Of a DNA stretch of 63,566 nucleotides, positions 44,802-53,972 are shown piece after piece. The number at the start of each line of letters is the position of its first letter. Positions within the stretch are counted from its first letter, which is position 1. Origin of the DNA: CAZSMC01 sp964607755 (GTDB lineage Bacteria > Zhuqueibacterota > Zhuqueibacteria > Residuimicrobiales > Krinioviventaceae); NCBI GenBank assembly GCA_964607755.1, contig CAZSMC010000023.1, positions 1 to 63,566 of the forward strand. The letters are read 5' to 3'. A model generated the notes under the pieces. It was given only the letters and a program-made list of their open reading frames with translations. It made no database searches and was not told the origin of the DNA. The position numbers and the translations under genes are program-made.

Positions 44802-44876
44802 CAAAGATCCTTTTGATTTCACCTGACAATTAATTATCTTGATAGCTTAATTTTAATTGAACCATTCTGGATTGAA

Positions 44877-45767
44877 ATGCCTTTTATCGGGGAAATTGCA
44901 GCATTAACCGCCGCCTTTTTCTGGGGCTGTACAACCTTTTTATTTGAACTTGCTGGCAAGCGCGTCGGCGCCTTTCCAATTAACGTGTGGAGAGTTCTTT
45001 TTGCCTGTTTCTTATTGAGCCTGACACTATTTTTTCAACAGCACCTATTTTATCCGGTTGAAGCCAGTGCGCACGCTTCATTTTGGCTGGGACTCTCAGG
45101 GATTGTCGGATTGGCAATAGGTGACGGCGCCTTGTTTTTCGCACTGGTGACAATTGGACCGCGGCTTGCAACGCTGCTGCTTTCGCTCGCCCCGCCGTTG
45201 ACAACGATCATTGCCTGGGTCATAATGGGCGAGCATCTTGGCTGGAAAGCGTTGATGGGGATTCTGCTCACTGTGACCGCGATTATCTGGGTGGTGGCAG
45301 AGCGCACCGAAGCGGACATGATTCACGGCTCAAAAACAACCGGAGTTATTTACGGGCTCATTGCGGCACTCGGACAGGGGCTGGGTGTCATTTTCGCCAA
45401 AGTCGGCTTGACAGACGGCCTGGATACCCTGTCAGCCACAATGCTGCGCATGTTTCCGGCATCCATTGCACTATTGCTTCTTGGCTTTCTTATCCGGCAA
45501 GGCCGGCCCATTATCAATGTGGTTAAGGATAAAAAGATGCTCGGACTCATCTCAATCGGCGCGATTTTCGGCCCCTTTTTAGGTGTATGGCTGTCCATCG
45601 TCGCTGTGAAATACACAGCCGCCGGCATCGCCTCTACCTTGTTAGCCACTGTTCCTGTCCTCATCATCCCGCTGGATATTATTATCAATAAAAGGCTGCC
45701 TTCCTGGCGGGCTGTTGCCGGAACCCTGCTTGCCGTTGTGGGTATTGCGTTGATTTTTTTGCGCTAA
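44877..45767 (+). CDS. EamA-family (DMT superfamily) transporter
   Basis: Inner-membrane carrier of 296 aa with ten predicted helices in two EamA repeats (residues about 3-140 and 155-296). Repeat features are AALTAAFFWGCTTFLFELAGKR, LATLLLSLAPPLTTIIAWVIMGE and the second-half counterpart VKYTAAGIASTLLATVPVLIIPLDI. Family members export metabolites such as amino acids, nucleosides or drugs; the substrate is not predictable. ATG 44877 has no clear Shine-Dalgarno. A terminator follows immediately. Confidence 0.93.
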   Translation: MPFIGEIAALTAAFFWGCTTFLFELAGKRVGAFPINVWRVLFACFLLSLTLFFQQHLFYPVEASAHASFWLGLSGIVGLAIGDGALFFALVTIGPRLATLLLSLAPPLTTIIAWVIMGEHLGWKALMGILLTVTAIIWVVAERTEADMIHGSKTTGVIYGLIAALGQGLGVIFAKVGLTDGLDTLSATMLRMFPASIALLLLGFLIRQGRPIINVVKDKKMLGLISIGAIFGPFLGVWLSIVAVKYTAAGIASTLLATVPVLIIPLDIIINKRLPSWRAVAGTLLAVVGIALIFLR

Positions 45768-45805
45768 AAAAGCGGATCGATAAAAAAGTTTAGATCCGCT
45801 TTTTT
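45766..45805. terminator. Bidirectional intrinsic terminator
   Basis: AAAAAAGCGGATC (45766-45778) and GATCCGCTTTTTT (45793-45805) form a 13-bp stem, GC-rich in the middle with A- and T-runs outside. It overlaps the EamA stop codon and lies between the convergent EamA and RraA-like genes, so it can serve both. Confidence 0.88.
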
Positions 45806-45895
45806 GTTTTTCATAGTTTGAAATCAAACCGGAATTTTTTCATCCCTTTTTAAAAATTAATGGGATTCCCAGGCTATACGTTTTTTCATAAAATA

Positions 45896-46732
45896 TCATT
45901 CCTCTTCTTCAACCGTCTGGTCCATTGGCAAGCCCAGTTCTTCATAAAGAGCGCGTCTGGCCTGCTTGTCTTTTTGAAGAACGCCTCGCGCATTGAGTGC
46001 CACTTCTTCGGCAACCTCACGCGGCACAACAATAACGCCATCGCCATCTGCGACAACCACATCGCCTGGCACAACCAGCACACCGCCAATTGAAACGGGA
46101 CGATTAACGGATTCTAACACATTACGTCCGGGCCGAATACCGCGGCTTTTTTTACGCACATAGAGCGGTACGCCTTCGATGGCAACCTCATCGGTATCTC
46201 GGGCTCCGGCATCTGTCACCACACCAACCGCTCCTCTGGTTGCCCATCCCATGATATTACTGGAACCGATTGTTCCGACATCGCCAAATTCATTGTCGTC
46301 AATGACAATCACATGACCGGGCTGGATGATTTGCGTCCAGGTTTCAGATGAATAGGCGTTATAAAAATGGCCTTCCCATTCGGAAAAGTCCTCCCCAGGT
46401 GCTGGCCGGTCTTTGCGCTGGGTTGGCATATAACGCACAGTAAGGGCAATGCCGCGAATCTGATGCGTGAGCGAGTCGCGGTCAATCCAGTCAGGATGAA
46501 TGCAGGCATCAACAAGACCGGTGTTCGGCAGTCCGACCATATCCATCCCATCTGACACATCGGCAACACGCAGTCCTTTATATAATTTTAAAAGTTTTTC
46601 ATTCTCTTTTTGAGAGTACACTTTGGTTTCGATAAAATTTACGCCCTTTCTCAAAGCCTCAGGTTCTGCTGTTTGAGACATCACAGAAAAAACAATCGTC
46701 AGCATCAAGCATGCAATCAACGTTTTTGTCAT
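45896..46732 (-). CDS. Exported RraA-like protein
   Basis: Protein of 278 aa with a signal peptide (MTKTLIACLMLTIVFSVMSQ) in front of an RraA/dimethylmenaquinone methyltransferase-like fold. Family blocks are LRVADVSDGMDMVGLP, GHVIVIDDNEFGDVGTIGSSN, TRGAVGVVTDAGARDTDEV and VVADGDGVIVVPREVAEEV. Cytoplasmic relatives are HMG/CHA aldolases or regulators of RNase E; an exported form must do something else, perhaps an aldolase-type reaction in the periplasm. I start at ATG 46732, with GAGGTG upstream, rather than 46747. It follows a nucleoside deaminase gene by 18 bases. Confidence 0.87.
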   Translation of the reverse strand: MTKTLIACLMLTIVFSVMSQTAEPEALRKGVNFIETKVYSQKENEKLLKLYKGLRVADVSDGMDMVGLPNTGLVDACIHPDWIDRDSLTHQIRGIALTVRYMPTQRKDRPAPGEDFSEWEGHFYNAYSSETWTQIIQPGHVIVIDDNEFGDVGTIGSSNIMGWATRGAVGVVTDAGARDTDEVAIEGVPLYVRKKSRGIRPGRNVLESVNRPVSIGGVLVVPGDVVVADGDGVIVVPREVAEEVALNARGVLQKDKQARRALYEELGLPMDQTVEEEE

Positions 46733-46750
46733 AAAACACCTCATCATTTT

Positions 46751-47218
46751 TTAGTACATTTTTTTATGCGGATTTCCCAACCATTTTTCAAAAACCTTCC
46801 AGCCTTTTTCATGGGCTATATGCTCAACCTCAATTCGCCGTGTCTCCCATGGCTTTAGCAGTTCGTTGACAATTATGCGGTCATCAAAACCCGCACGTGC
46901 CGCATCATCGGTTGTACTGCTAAAGACCAGTTTTGAAATTCGCGACCAGTAGATAGCTGACAAGCACATGGGACACGGTTCGCAACTCGAATATAACGTG
47001 CAATCCTGTAGATTAAAACTGCCGATGTGTTGGCATGCCTGCCGGATGGCAACGATTTCGGCATGAGCAGTAGGATCGTTTTTTTCTACGACACGATTCC
47101 AGCCCTCACCGATGATCTGACCATCGCGCACCACCACCGCACCAAAAGGTCCGTTATGTCCGTCATTGGAATGTTCCATTGCCAGTTCAATCGCGTGCTC
47201 AAGAAAATGGTCTGACAT
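46751..47218 (-). CDS. Nucleoside/guanine deaminase
   Basis: Zinc-dependent deaminase of the cytidine deaminase superfamily, 155 aa. Zinc and catalytic site: H52-A-E54 in PTAHAEIVAIRQAC, and C82/C85 in CEPCPMCLSA. The C-terminal SSTTDDAARAGFDDRIIVNELLKPW region is like that of bacterial guanine deaminase (GuaD), so deamination of guanine to xanthine is a fair guess; tRNA adenosine deaminase is less likely. Start ATG 47218 has GAGGG 6 bases upstream. Second gene in a unit of hypothetical-deaminase-RraA. Confidence 0.9.
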   Translation of the reverse strand: MSDHFLEHAIELAMEHSNDGHNGPFGAVVVRDGQIIGEGWNRVVEKNDPTAHAEIVAIRQACQHIGSFNLQDCTLYSSCEPCPMCLSAIYWSRISKLVFSSTTDDAARAGFDDRIIVNELLKPWETRRIEVEHIAHEKGWKVFEKWLGNPHKKMY

Positions 47219-47229
47219 ATTTCCCTCGG

Positions 47230-47469
47230 TTAGACACTTTGGTCTTCGCTCGTGTGTCCTTTCTTTTTGCAATAGTGATAAAAAATTTGTGACAGGTGCT
47301 GCATATTTTCAAATTTAACCGGACGGTCGAAACGAATTTCTTTTACACGATCCGAGTACTTTTCCAAAATACGCTGAAACTCATCCGGGTTATCTTCATC
47401 AAAGTACACATAATCGCAATCAAATTCCTCAGCCTCAGGGACATTGTCTTTGATAACCAAAAAAGCCAT
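47230..47469 (-). CDS. Small hypothetical acidic protein
   Basis: Protein of 79 aa: MAFLVIKDNVPEAEEFDCDYVYFDEDNPDEFQ..., acidic N-half, basic C-terminus (YHYCKKKGHTSEDQSV). It looks like a small alpha/beta domain; no family recognised. ATG 47469 has GAGG 6-8 bases upstream. It is 12 bases before the deaminase gene and is probably cotranscribed with it. Confidence 0.72.
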   Translation of the reverse strand: MAFLVIKDNVPEAEEFDCDYVYFDEDNPDEFQRILEKYSDRVKEIRFDRPVKFENMQHLSQIFYHYCKKKGHTSEDQSV

Positions 47470-47526
47470 AATAACCTCACTTTATAAATTAAATCGACTT
47501 TTTTGCTCGCGTGAAAGCTTAAAATT

Positions 47527-49917
47527 CTAACGCATAATGGTCATTTTTTTGGTTTCATTAAAAGTCGTTGTATGCATTTTGTAAAAATAAATTCCGGATG
47601 CAAGACCCCGGCTTTCAAATCGGATGTGATGTTCGCCCTCGGGCATTGGTTTTTCATTTAAAAGAGTTGCTACCAGTTTACCGGTGACATCATAAACATC
47701 CATTGACACTTTTATTCTGAAAGGCAACTGAAAGCGGATGGTTGTAAACGGATTAAACGGGTTCGGATAATTTTCCATCAAACCAAAGCATTCCTTTTTC
47801 TGGTGTCCGGAATCCTTTTTTTCCACACGGGTAATTTCATCATTATCCATAAACAGACTCCAGCACAAACCGGTGCGATAATTCTCAATCATCGGTACGA
47901 TGGTACCTTGATCGATAGCCAGAAAACTCGTCGCAAACCAGTCAGCTCCCAAATTGAATGCATCCTTGAAACCAAATTCTCCCCACAGCCGGTCGCCGAG
48001 TTCATAGTAAAAATGTTTCAATGCGGCAATGGACTCTTCGGGTGTGTAAGGCATGGCACTGACTGCAGCGGTGGGCGTTATGGTGCCATTGTCATTTGTC
48101 GGCGAATGCGCACGGTACCCCCAGGGATCGTCGCTAGCTGTCAGTCCCCACACATTTTCGCCGTATCCTTGATGATTTTCCGGGTTATCAATGCAATAAT
48201 CGCGATGGATTCGTGTAATATTCCGGTTGTTTTCAAAGTAATTGCAGTACTTATCGGTATGCTCACGCGGATCAAATCCTAAAAAACTGTAATGGGTAAA
48301 AAACAAAGGTCCACCCAGTTCCGGTCCCACCCATTGTAAATGGCCATAGTGCGTTTTGCCGTGCCAGTATCCTGAGCCTGCCCAGCCTTTGTCATACAAG
48401 TACTTTGGCACCGAATGGGTCGGCGACGATATGGCCAGAATATAGACAATCATAGTTTCGTTAAAACCCCGGATCGGCATATCCATGCGCCAGCCGTAAT
48501 CGGGCGACCAGTGCCAATAGAGTACAGAATCTGCTGGATCTTTCTGATACCAATCCCACTCGACACTTTCCCACATGGATGTTGCCAATTCGCGAATTTG
48601 ACGCTCGGTGTCGTCGGCGGTGTCAAAATATTGACGGACCGTGAGCAATCCCTGAACCAGATAAGCGGTTTCAACCAGATCACCGCCGTTGTCGTATTGA
48701 CTAAAAGGCATAGTTTCACCGGTGGTACCATTGATCCAGTGCGCCCAGGCACCGTGGTAGCGTTCCGCTTTGCTGTTGAGAAATTGCAGAATCGTGAGCA
48801 CGCGCTCTGCTGCAGCCTGTCTGGAGATAAAGCTGCGCTCAACAGCGACAGGAAAGTTCATCAATGCAAAACCGGTTCCGCCGGAGGCACAGCGGTCGGT
48901 ATCACCTTTGCGCTCGCGCGCCAAACCGCTGACCGGATGGCCATAATCATAAAAATACCGGAACGTCGCGCGCTGCACCGAGGTGAGAAGCTCTTCTTCG
49001 GTCATGGATTCAGACGTTGCATGAACGCTGGCAGAGGGATCAGATTCCAGAAAATCTTCATCCACAGCCGTCACGCGATAGTAATAGGTTTTGTCGTTCT
49101 CGCCAAAAAAATCACTGTAAAGATGAACAGTGTGAACAGTGTTATTGATCTTTTCAAAAGGCCCGTTTTCCGAATCCGAGCGGTAAATATTATAGCCTTG
49201 CAAATCTTCTTCTGTATTTCGTTGCCATTTCAGATCAATGCGTTGATCCGCTCCTTCGGCTGCCAGATCAACCGGGGCCGCTGGCGGCACATTATCGTCT
49301 TTTTCTTTTTTGACAATGCGAATCTCATCAAGCCAGGCAATGTGCTCGGTGTTGTCCGGTTTGTCCTGGTAAAAGTAGACAGTTTTAATTTTGGTAAAAT
49401 CCGGACCGCCTGCATCTATGAAAACCGAAACTGGCAGAGAGATCCGCTGCCAGGTATTTTCATCAGCGTCAACGTCTTTAACCAGGCCGGCTAATGAGAG
49501 ATGAGGACCTTTGGTATTGGAAATATCTTCCAGACTGAGCGCTGGCAAAACATCCGCGGGGATGGATTCGGGACCGTTAATCCAAAAGACGAGGCTATCA
49601 TATTCAGTAAAATCCATGGGCTGCCAGCCCTGAGACGCTACAGCCAAACCCCAGTCTCCGCCTGCCCTGGATGTCCAGTGCAACCGCAGGCTGTGAACGC
49701 CTTTATAATAGTGTTCTGTCTCGACTGGAAATTTATCATTCCCGCCGGCAAGCTCTAACTCGCTCGGTTTTTCCACATAGCCCCAGGAAGAATCGTAAAG
49801 CTCATCACCATCCGGGCTGTCCGAAAAAATAGTGTGACTGTTTTGATCGATATCGCCAAAAGCGTTAAAAGTGATAAACAACACCAAAGCAAAAAAGTTA
49901 CATTTTAGCAATTTCAT
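47527..49917 (-). CDS. Secreted glucoamylase-like (DUF/PF10091-type) protein with sorting domain
   Basis: Protein of 796 aa. Signal peptide (1-21, ending FNAFG), an N-terminal carbohydrate-binding-like beta domain (about 25-210), a fibronectin III domain (about 215-305: NVPPAAPVDLAAEGADQRIDLKW), then a catalytic-like alpha/alpha barrel (about 310-690) with ATFRYFYDYGHPVSGLARER and AHWINGTTGETMPFSQYDNGGDLVET, typical of the 'glucoamylase' domain also found in cyclic beta-glucan synthases. The end is a sorting/FlgD-like domain with ENYPNPFNPFTTIRFQ. Likely surface glycoside hydrolase or phosphorylase-like enzyme. GAGGTG precedes ATG 49917; an in-frame ATG at 49929 is possible. Confidence 0.9.
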   Translation of the reverse strand: MKLLKCNFFALVLFITFNAFGDIDQNSHTIFSDSPDGDELYDSSWGYVEKPSELELAGGNDKFPVETEHYYKGVHSLRLHWTSRAGGDWGLAVASQGWQPMDFTEYDSLVFWINGPESIPADVLPALSLEDISNTKGPHLSLAGLVKDVDADENTWQRISLPVSVFIDAGGPDFTKIKTVYFYQDKPDNTEHIAWLDEIRIVKKEKDDNVPPAAPVDLAAEGADQRIDLKWQRNTEEDLQGYNIYRSDSENGPFEKINNTVHTVHLYSDFFGENDKTYYYRVTAVDEDFLESDPSASVHATSESMTEEELLTSVQRATFRYFYDYGHPVSGLARERKGDTDRCASGGTGFALMNFPVAVERSFISRQAAAERVLTILQFLNSKAERYHGAWAHWINGTTGETMPFSQYDNGGDLVETAYLVQGLLTVRQYFDTADDTERQIRELATSMWESVEWDWYQKDPADSVLYWHWSPDYGWRMDMPIRGFNETMIVYILAISSPTHSVPKYLYDKGWAGSGYWHGKTHYGHLQWVGPELGGPLFFTHYSFLGFDPREHTDKYCNYFENNRNITRIHRDYCIDNPENHQGYGENVWGLTASDDPWGYRAHSPTNDNGTITPTAAVSAMPYTPEESIAALKHFYYELGDRLWGEFGFKDAFNLGADWFATSFLAIDQGTIVPMIENYRTGLCWSLFMDNDEITRVEKKDSGHQKKECFGLMENYPNPFNPFTTIRFQLPFRIKVSMDVYDVTGKLVATLLNEKPMPEGEHHIRFESRGLASGIYFYKMHTTTFNETKKMTIMR

Positions 49918-50007
49918 TGCACCTCGCATTTACAGTACAAAAAGCAGCGTGATTAAAAAAGGAAACGCAGCTTTTTGCCAGGATAACATTTTTTTCTGAG
50001 AATTTGT

Positions 50008-50394
50008 TTAGCAACATTGGGCGATTTCACATACAGCTTGACGTATCAATAGTTCCGGAATCTCTTCATAGGTAACACCACCTGATTCCACAGTTCGACA
50101 AAATGTTGCTGGATCACCTGTGAACTCACAACATGACTCACAATGACTTTCTGATGCCTCTGCCTCTGGTAAAACCGACTCGATAGGTTTCCCATTAAAA
50201 AGGATAATATTTGATTCAGAAAGTTCCTTTTCCGTTAGTGTGGTCTCGTTGAATTTTATATCCCAGCCACAGGGCTTGCATTCTTTCACAAGCTTTCTAA
50301 TAACTCGTTCAAGCGCTTTACCTGTATCGGAACATCGGCAACACGTATTACCTTCTTTTTCGAGATGTTTCCATTCGATCTCTAATGTCTTCAT
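50008..50394 (-). CDS. DUF2703 cysteine-rich protein
   Basis: Protein of 128 aa with the DUF2703 pattern: MKTLEIEWKHL, then CCRCSDTG, ECKPCGWDI, a conserved NIILFNGKPIE, and the cluster SHCESCCEFTG followed by a terminal QCC. Twelve or so cysteines imply metal or metalloid binding; the family often occurs near arsenic or mercury genes and has a thioredoxin-like flavour. No such gene is adjacent. No signal peptide. Confidence 0.87.
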   Translation of the reverse strand: MKTLEIEWKHLEKEGNTCCRCSDTGKALERVIRKLVKECKPCGWDIKFNETTLTEKELSESNIILFNGKPIESVLPEAEASESHCESCCEFTGDPATFCRTVESGGVTYEEIPELLIRQAVCEIAQCC

Positions 50395-50533
50395 TTTTTT
50401 CTCTCTTTTCTCTGACAGATTATCGTTATGTCAGATCTTTAAACGAACACTTTAACTTGCAACCTCGAAAAGATACAATGTCTAACACACGGAAGCAAAA
50501 ATATTTTCCATAAAAACAGCATCTACTGCCGGC

Positions 50534-51622
50534 TCATTCCGAATCAATTTTTGCCAGCCGGTGAATTTTTTTAACGACCTCTCTGGCTTTGTGATGCTTT
50601 TCAACCCAGGTTTTGCCTTGTTGTCCTTTTTGCCGGCGATAATCAGGATTTCGCACAAGCCGGATCAACTTTTCTTTTATAGAATCGGCCTGAACGTCAA
50701 TAAAGGGATGAGCGGGGTAAGCCTCTGCAAAACCGGGCGCCAGACAGGAAACGGCAGGAATGCCCATAGCCAGTGCTTCCAGCGAATTAATGCCATAGCC
50801 CAGATCACCGATCTGATCGACAAAAATATCACACGATTGCTTGATAGCCAACGCATCCTGATAAGGCATGCCCTCGATCAACACCATTTCCGCATCGAAT
50901 TTCTGTTCAAGTTCGCGCAAAACCGGGATAATGACATCACTGCCTTTTGCCGCACGGTTTGTCGGCGCGTGGCCGATGCGAACCGGTTTCTGGTTATCAT
51001 GGTGAACGTGCATAGCATAGCCTGTCGTATCGAAAGGGAATCCAACGTGGTGAATATCCGGATGCCATTGCAGATGGTCAAATTCCACTGTAACATTGAC
51101 ATCGCTGAACGCATCGATATCTGGTATCACGCCGCGGGTTCGCAAATCACTGCCCATGTAACAGCAGATAATTGTTTTACCAAGATTTTTCTGCTTCCGG
51201 ACAAAAGCAGCGTGCCGGTAAAATCCTAATCCGCCATCGAGTTGATAGACATCGAATTGGTCTAAATAAAAAACTTCAATTGCCCTTTCAACCTTGTGGC
51301 GCCACAACGCGTCCCGCAGACGCACAAGAATATGCTCAGCCAGCGAATGCGGCTGCCAGGTGAGCGGGATGTGCTCCGGCGGCGTTACTTTATTGGCGAC
51401 TTTAATTTTTCGGGGATCGGAGACAAGTTTTTTCATCCATCGCGTTGGCGCAAAGTCAATGAACGGCAAATCAAGACAAATGTCCTGAAAATAATTCCGC
51501 TTGTCGGCAAATAACGTCACCAGCCGGCTTGTGTAGCCAAGCTTGCGCTCGGCACCCACGAGCTGGCCGGGAACTCCGGACGTGTTGGTCGGGGCAATGT
51601 GAAGGATAGTGGGACATTTCAT
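50534..51622 (-). CDS. Glycosyltransferase (GT-B fold, GT1/GT4-like)
   Basis: Protein of 362 aa. N-terminal ILHIAPTNTSGVPGQLV resembles the acceptor-domain glycine loop of GT4 enzymes, and the C-domain donor site is GYGINSLEALAMGIPAVSC near residue 275 with the usual ExxxxGxP pattern, then a closing helix EKHHKAREVVKKI. No signal or membrane segment. It would transfer a sugar from a nucleotide donor in surface polysaccharide or glycoprotein synthesis. A PIG-L deacetylase gene lies 40 bases upstream on the same strand; GT4 plus PIG-L is reminiscent of N-acetylhexosamine deacetylation pairs, but the PIG-L here is exported. Confidence 0.83.
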   Translation of the reverse strand: MKCPTILHIAPTNTSGVPGQLVGAERKLGYTSRLVTLFADKRNYFQDICLDLPFIDFAPTRWMKKLVSDPRKIKVANKVTPPEHIPLTWQPHSLAEHILVRLRDALWRHKVERAIEVFYLDQFDVYQLDGGLGFYRHAAFVRKQKNLGKTIICCYMGSDLRTRGVIPDIDAFSDVNVTVEFDHLQWHPDIHHVGFPFDTTGYAMHVHHDNQKPVRIGHAPTNRAAKGSDVIIPVLRELEQKFDAEMVLIEGMPYQDALAIKQSCDIFVDQIGDLGYGINSLEALAMGIPAVSCLAPGFAEAYPAHPFIDVQADSIKEKLIRLVRNPDYRRQKGQQGKTWVEKHHKAREVVKKIHRLAKIDSE

Positions 51623-51662
51623 AAATCTTACTTTTGGCGTATTTCGTGTGTTTAGCGGTCTC

Positions 51663-52580
51663 TCAATCCACCAGAAACATTTTCCTCAACTCTTCTTGAG
51701 TAGGCTGACTGCCGTATTCGCAAATTTCAAACGCTTCGGCTGTTTTAACAGTTTTGCCTTTTTCTTCACCATAGATTTTTTTCAACTTTTCCCGAAACCG
51801 GTCAGCGATATTGCCGTCCCTGTGCGCAATACGGTCGCGCACTTTTTGGAACCTCTCCTGCCGTTTTTGGGGATCATCAGAAATTGGCACAATCCGTTCA
51901 AAATTACCAGTAGCCCACAAACTTTCAATCTGTGACTCGAGCTTCCAAATGGCATTGACTTTTTGCTCGAACACATCATCAATAGAGACAATGATGTCAG
52001 GTTCAAAGGGATTGGGTTTCTGAAAGCCATCTGACATGTAGAGAAAAACCGGGTTCTTTTTGAGCTGCGGCACGTCCGGGCAATAAAACGTCACCGTAAC
52101 CATAAAGGCGGCGTCTTGCATTAAAATGCCGGTGTAGCGGTGATCCGGATGATAATCATTCGGACGGTGCCCAATGACAATGTCTGCTTTCCACTCGCGG
52201 ATCAGCCGGACAAAGTCCTTGCGGTTCTCGAGTGTGGGCATTAATTCGCCATCGTGGTTATCCATAACTTCAGAAGTGATGCCCAGCACTTGGGCGGCTT
52301 CTTTGACTTCCCTTGTACGCCTTTTCGCCAGTGGTCCGCCTGCCATTTCAGCGTGACCGATATCGCCGTTCGTGGTCGAGACGAATTTGACATTGTGACC
52401 TGCTGCAGCCCACCGCGCAGCCATACCGCCAACTTTGAGTTCGCAATCATCCGGATGCGCGCCAAAAATGATGATATTTAGTTTTTCGTCCGAATCCGAA
52501 GGTTGTGATACCGCACCCGGGACAAAAAGTCCGGTTAAAAACAAAACAGTGATTATGACAGTGAACATTTTGGTTTTCAT
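51663..52580 (-). CDS. Exported PIG-L/LmbE-family deacetylase
   Basis: Zinc-dependent N-deacetylase of 305 aa. Signal peptide (1-26, ending GAVSQ). Zinc motif AHPDDCEL with H42, D44, D45; second site in DYHPDHRYTG with the third histidine. Cytoplasmic relatives deacetylate GlcNAc-linked substrates (MshB, BshB); the exported form suggests action on periplasmic or outer-surface glycans. ATG 52580 has AAGGAAAG upstream. Likely cotranscribed with the glycosyltransferase. Confidence 0.9.
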   Translation of the reverse strand: MKTKMFTVIITVLFLTGLFVPGAVSQPSDSDEKLNIIIFGAHPDDCELKVGGMAARWAAAGHNVKFVSTTNGDIGHAEMAGGPLAKRRTREVKEAAQVLGITSEVMDNHDGELMPTLENRKDFVRLIREWKADIVIGHRPNDYHPDHRYTGILMQDAAFMVTVTFYCPDVPQLKKNPVFLYMSDGFQKPNPFEPDIIVSIDDVFEQKVNAIWKLESQIESLWATGNFERIVPISDDPQKRQERFQKVRDRIAHRDGNIADRFREKLKKIYGEEKGKTVKTAEAFEICEYGSQPTQEELRKMFLVD

Positions 52581-53639
52581 GACATCTTTCCTTAAATTTT
52601 ATGGTTTGTTATTTCAAACTGATTCCATCGCTGAAAAAGATGAAATCAGTCATAAAATTCATTACGCTTCTTCAATATCCTGTCGGGACGGCTCGATGAC
52701 TTTTTCGGTATTGCGAATCCAGCGTTCAGCACAGGCTTTAGTATCTTTGTTGTTGATCTTTTGATACGATTTAGATTAAATCCTTTTTAATAAAAACAGG
52801 TTCTACGAATGAATAAACTGATTATGTCCGAATAATAATTCGTTATAAAAAAAGCCCACTATTGTCCTCATGTAAATAGCTCTTTTGCGCCTTTTGGGAA
52901 TAATCATAAAAAGTCCTTTTGCTGCTTGTGATTAAAAAAGAATACAAAATTAATTAGCATATCGCAAGTGTTTTTAATAAATTTTATGCCGGAATAAAGA
53001 GAATTTTTAAAAAAGCTTGTTTCAAAAATCATGTTCAGCTAATTAATATTATTGCAATTAACGAAAATCGATAATCTATCACTTTCGGAAGAATAAAATG
53101 ACTAAAAATCAGATCAAAGATATAACACGACTGGTACGCAAACAACTGAAACGCGAATATCCCGGATTTTAGCGATTAAAGAAGAAATAGAAAAAACAAG
53201 TTTTGTCTCAAGTGCTTAAGCAAGTGATAACTTAATCATTTAAATAATTCCAACAAGAGATGAAATTGGGTGAATATTTGCTATTTTTCCAACACGTCAA
53301 ATGTTGTGAATATATGTGTTAAATAGAATAAATAATTCCATAATTCCTTAATCAATAAAAAAGAAAAAATCTACCAAAACAAACGAAAACCATATTTTTA
53401 ACATGGCTGTTCTTGGCGTGCACTGCGTTTGAATAAAGTATCCAATTCCCGGAAGAAACAAAATTCTCTCAACCGGGTTAAAATTTAACTTGGCCGGCCT
53501 ATTATCTACCGCTGTTAGCAATGTCTCTCTTTATTTTTTCTTGATTTTAGCCTCTTGAATAATTATTTTATAAGTTAATTTGTTTATATTACATACGTTG
53601 CCCAATTCTAAAAATGTATGTTAAAAGGTCTGTTTTTTT
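52581..53639. other. About 1 kb without intact genes, upstream of the ATPase operon
   Basis: AT-rich and largely unexplained. It includes a possible transposase relic at 53098-53236 and the promoter zone of the V/A-ATPase operon (53400-53639). I see no RNA gene, CRISPR repeat or obvious terminator. Confidence 0.4.
53098..53236 (+). pseudogene. Possible transposase N-terminal relic
   Basis: An ATG reads MTKNQIKDITRLVRKQL, then KREYPGF and a stop; the same frame continues as RLKKK, stop, KKQVLSQVLKQVIT. This looks like the start of an insertion-sequence transposase with two premature stops. The match is by general resemblance only and too short to be sure. Confidence 0.25.
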
Positions 53640-53972
53640 ATGAAATCTATTCTTGATACTATCATAAAAGTCGAAGACGAATCAAAAACGATCGTCGAGG
53701 AAGCGCAAAAAAAAGCGCGTGAAATAAAAGAAAAAGCCGAAAGAGAAAATGCAGCCCGTTTGGATGCCGCACGCAAAGAAACGGCATCATCGCTTATGAC
53801 ATCTACTAATAAAGCCAAAAAGGAATGGGAAGAAAAAATTCAGCACACTCTTTCCTCTCAAGACACCTTGTATTCGGAATTCCTGAACAGCAAAAGCAAC
53901 GAAATTGAACAGACTGTTGACAAGATATTGGCACGAATCAAAACCCCGCAACATAAAAATCTGAATGAGTAG
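53640..53972 (+). CDS. V/A-type ATPase peripheral stalk subunit (G/H-like)
   Basis: Protein of 110 aa, almost wholly coiled coil: EAQKKAREIKEKAERENAARLDAARKE shows the alanine/charged right-handed pattern of the AhaH/subunit G stalk. It would pair with subunit E to form the stator. First gene of the ATPase operon; it overlaps the subunit C gene by 8 bases. The ribosome binding site AAAAGG is 10-14 bases before ATG 53640. Confidence 0.85.
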   Translation: MKSILDTIIKVEDESKTIVEEAQKKAREIKEKAERENAARLDAARKETASSLMTSTNKAKKEWEEKIQHTLSSQDTLYSEFLNSKSNEIEQTVDKILARIKTPQHKNLNE

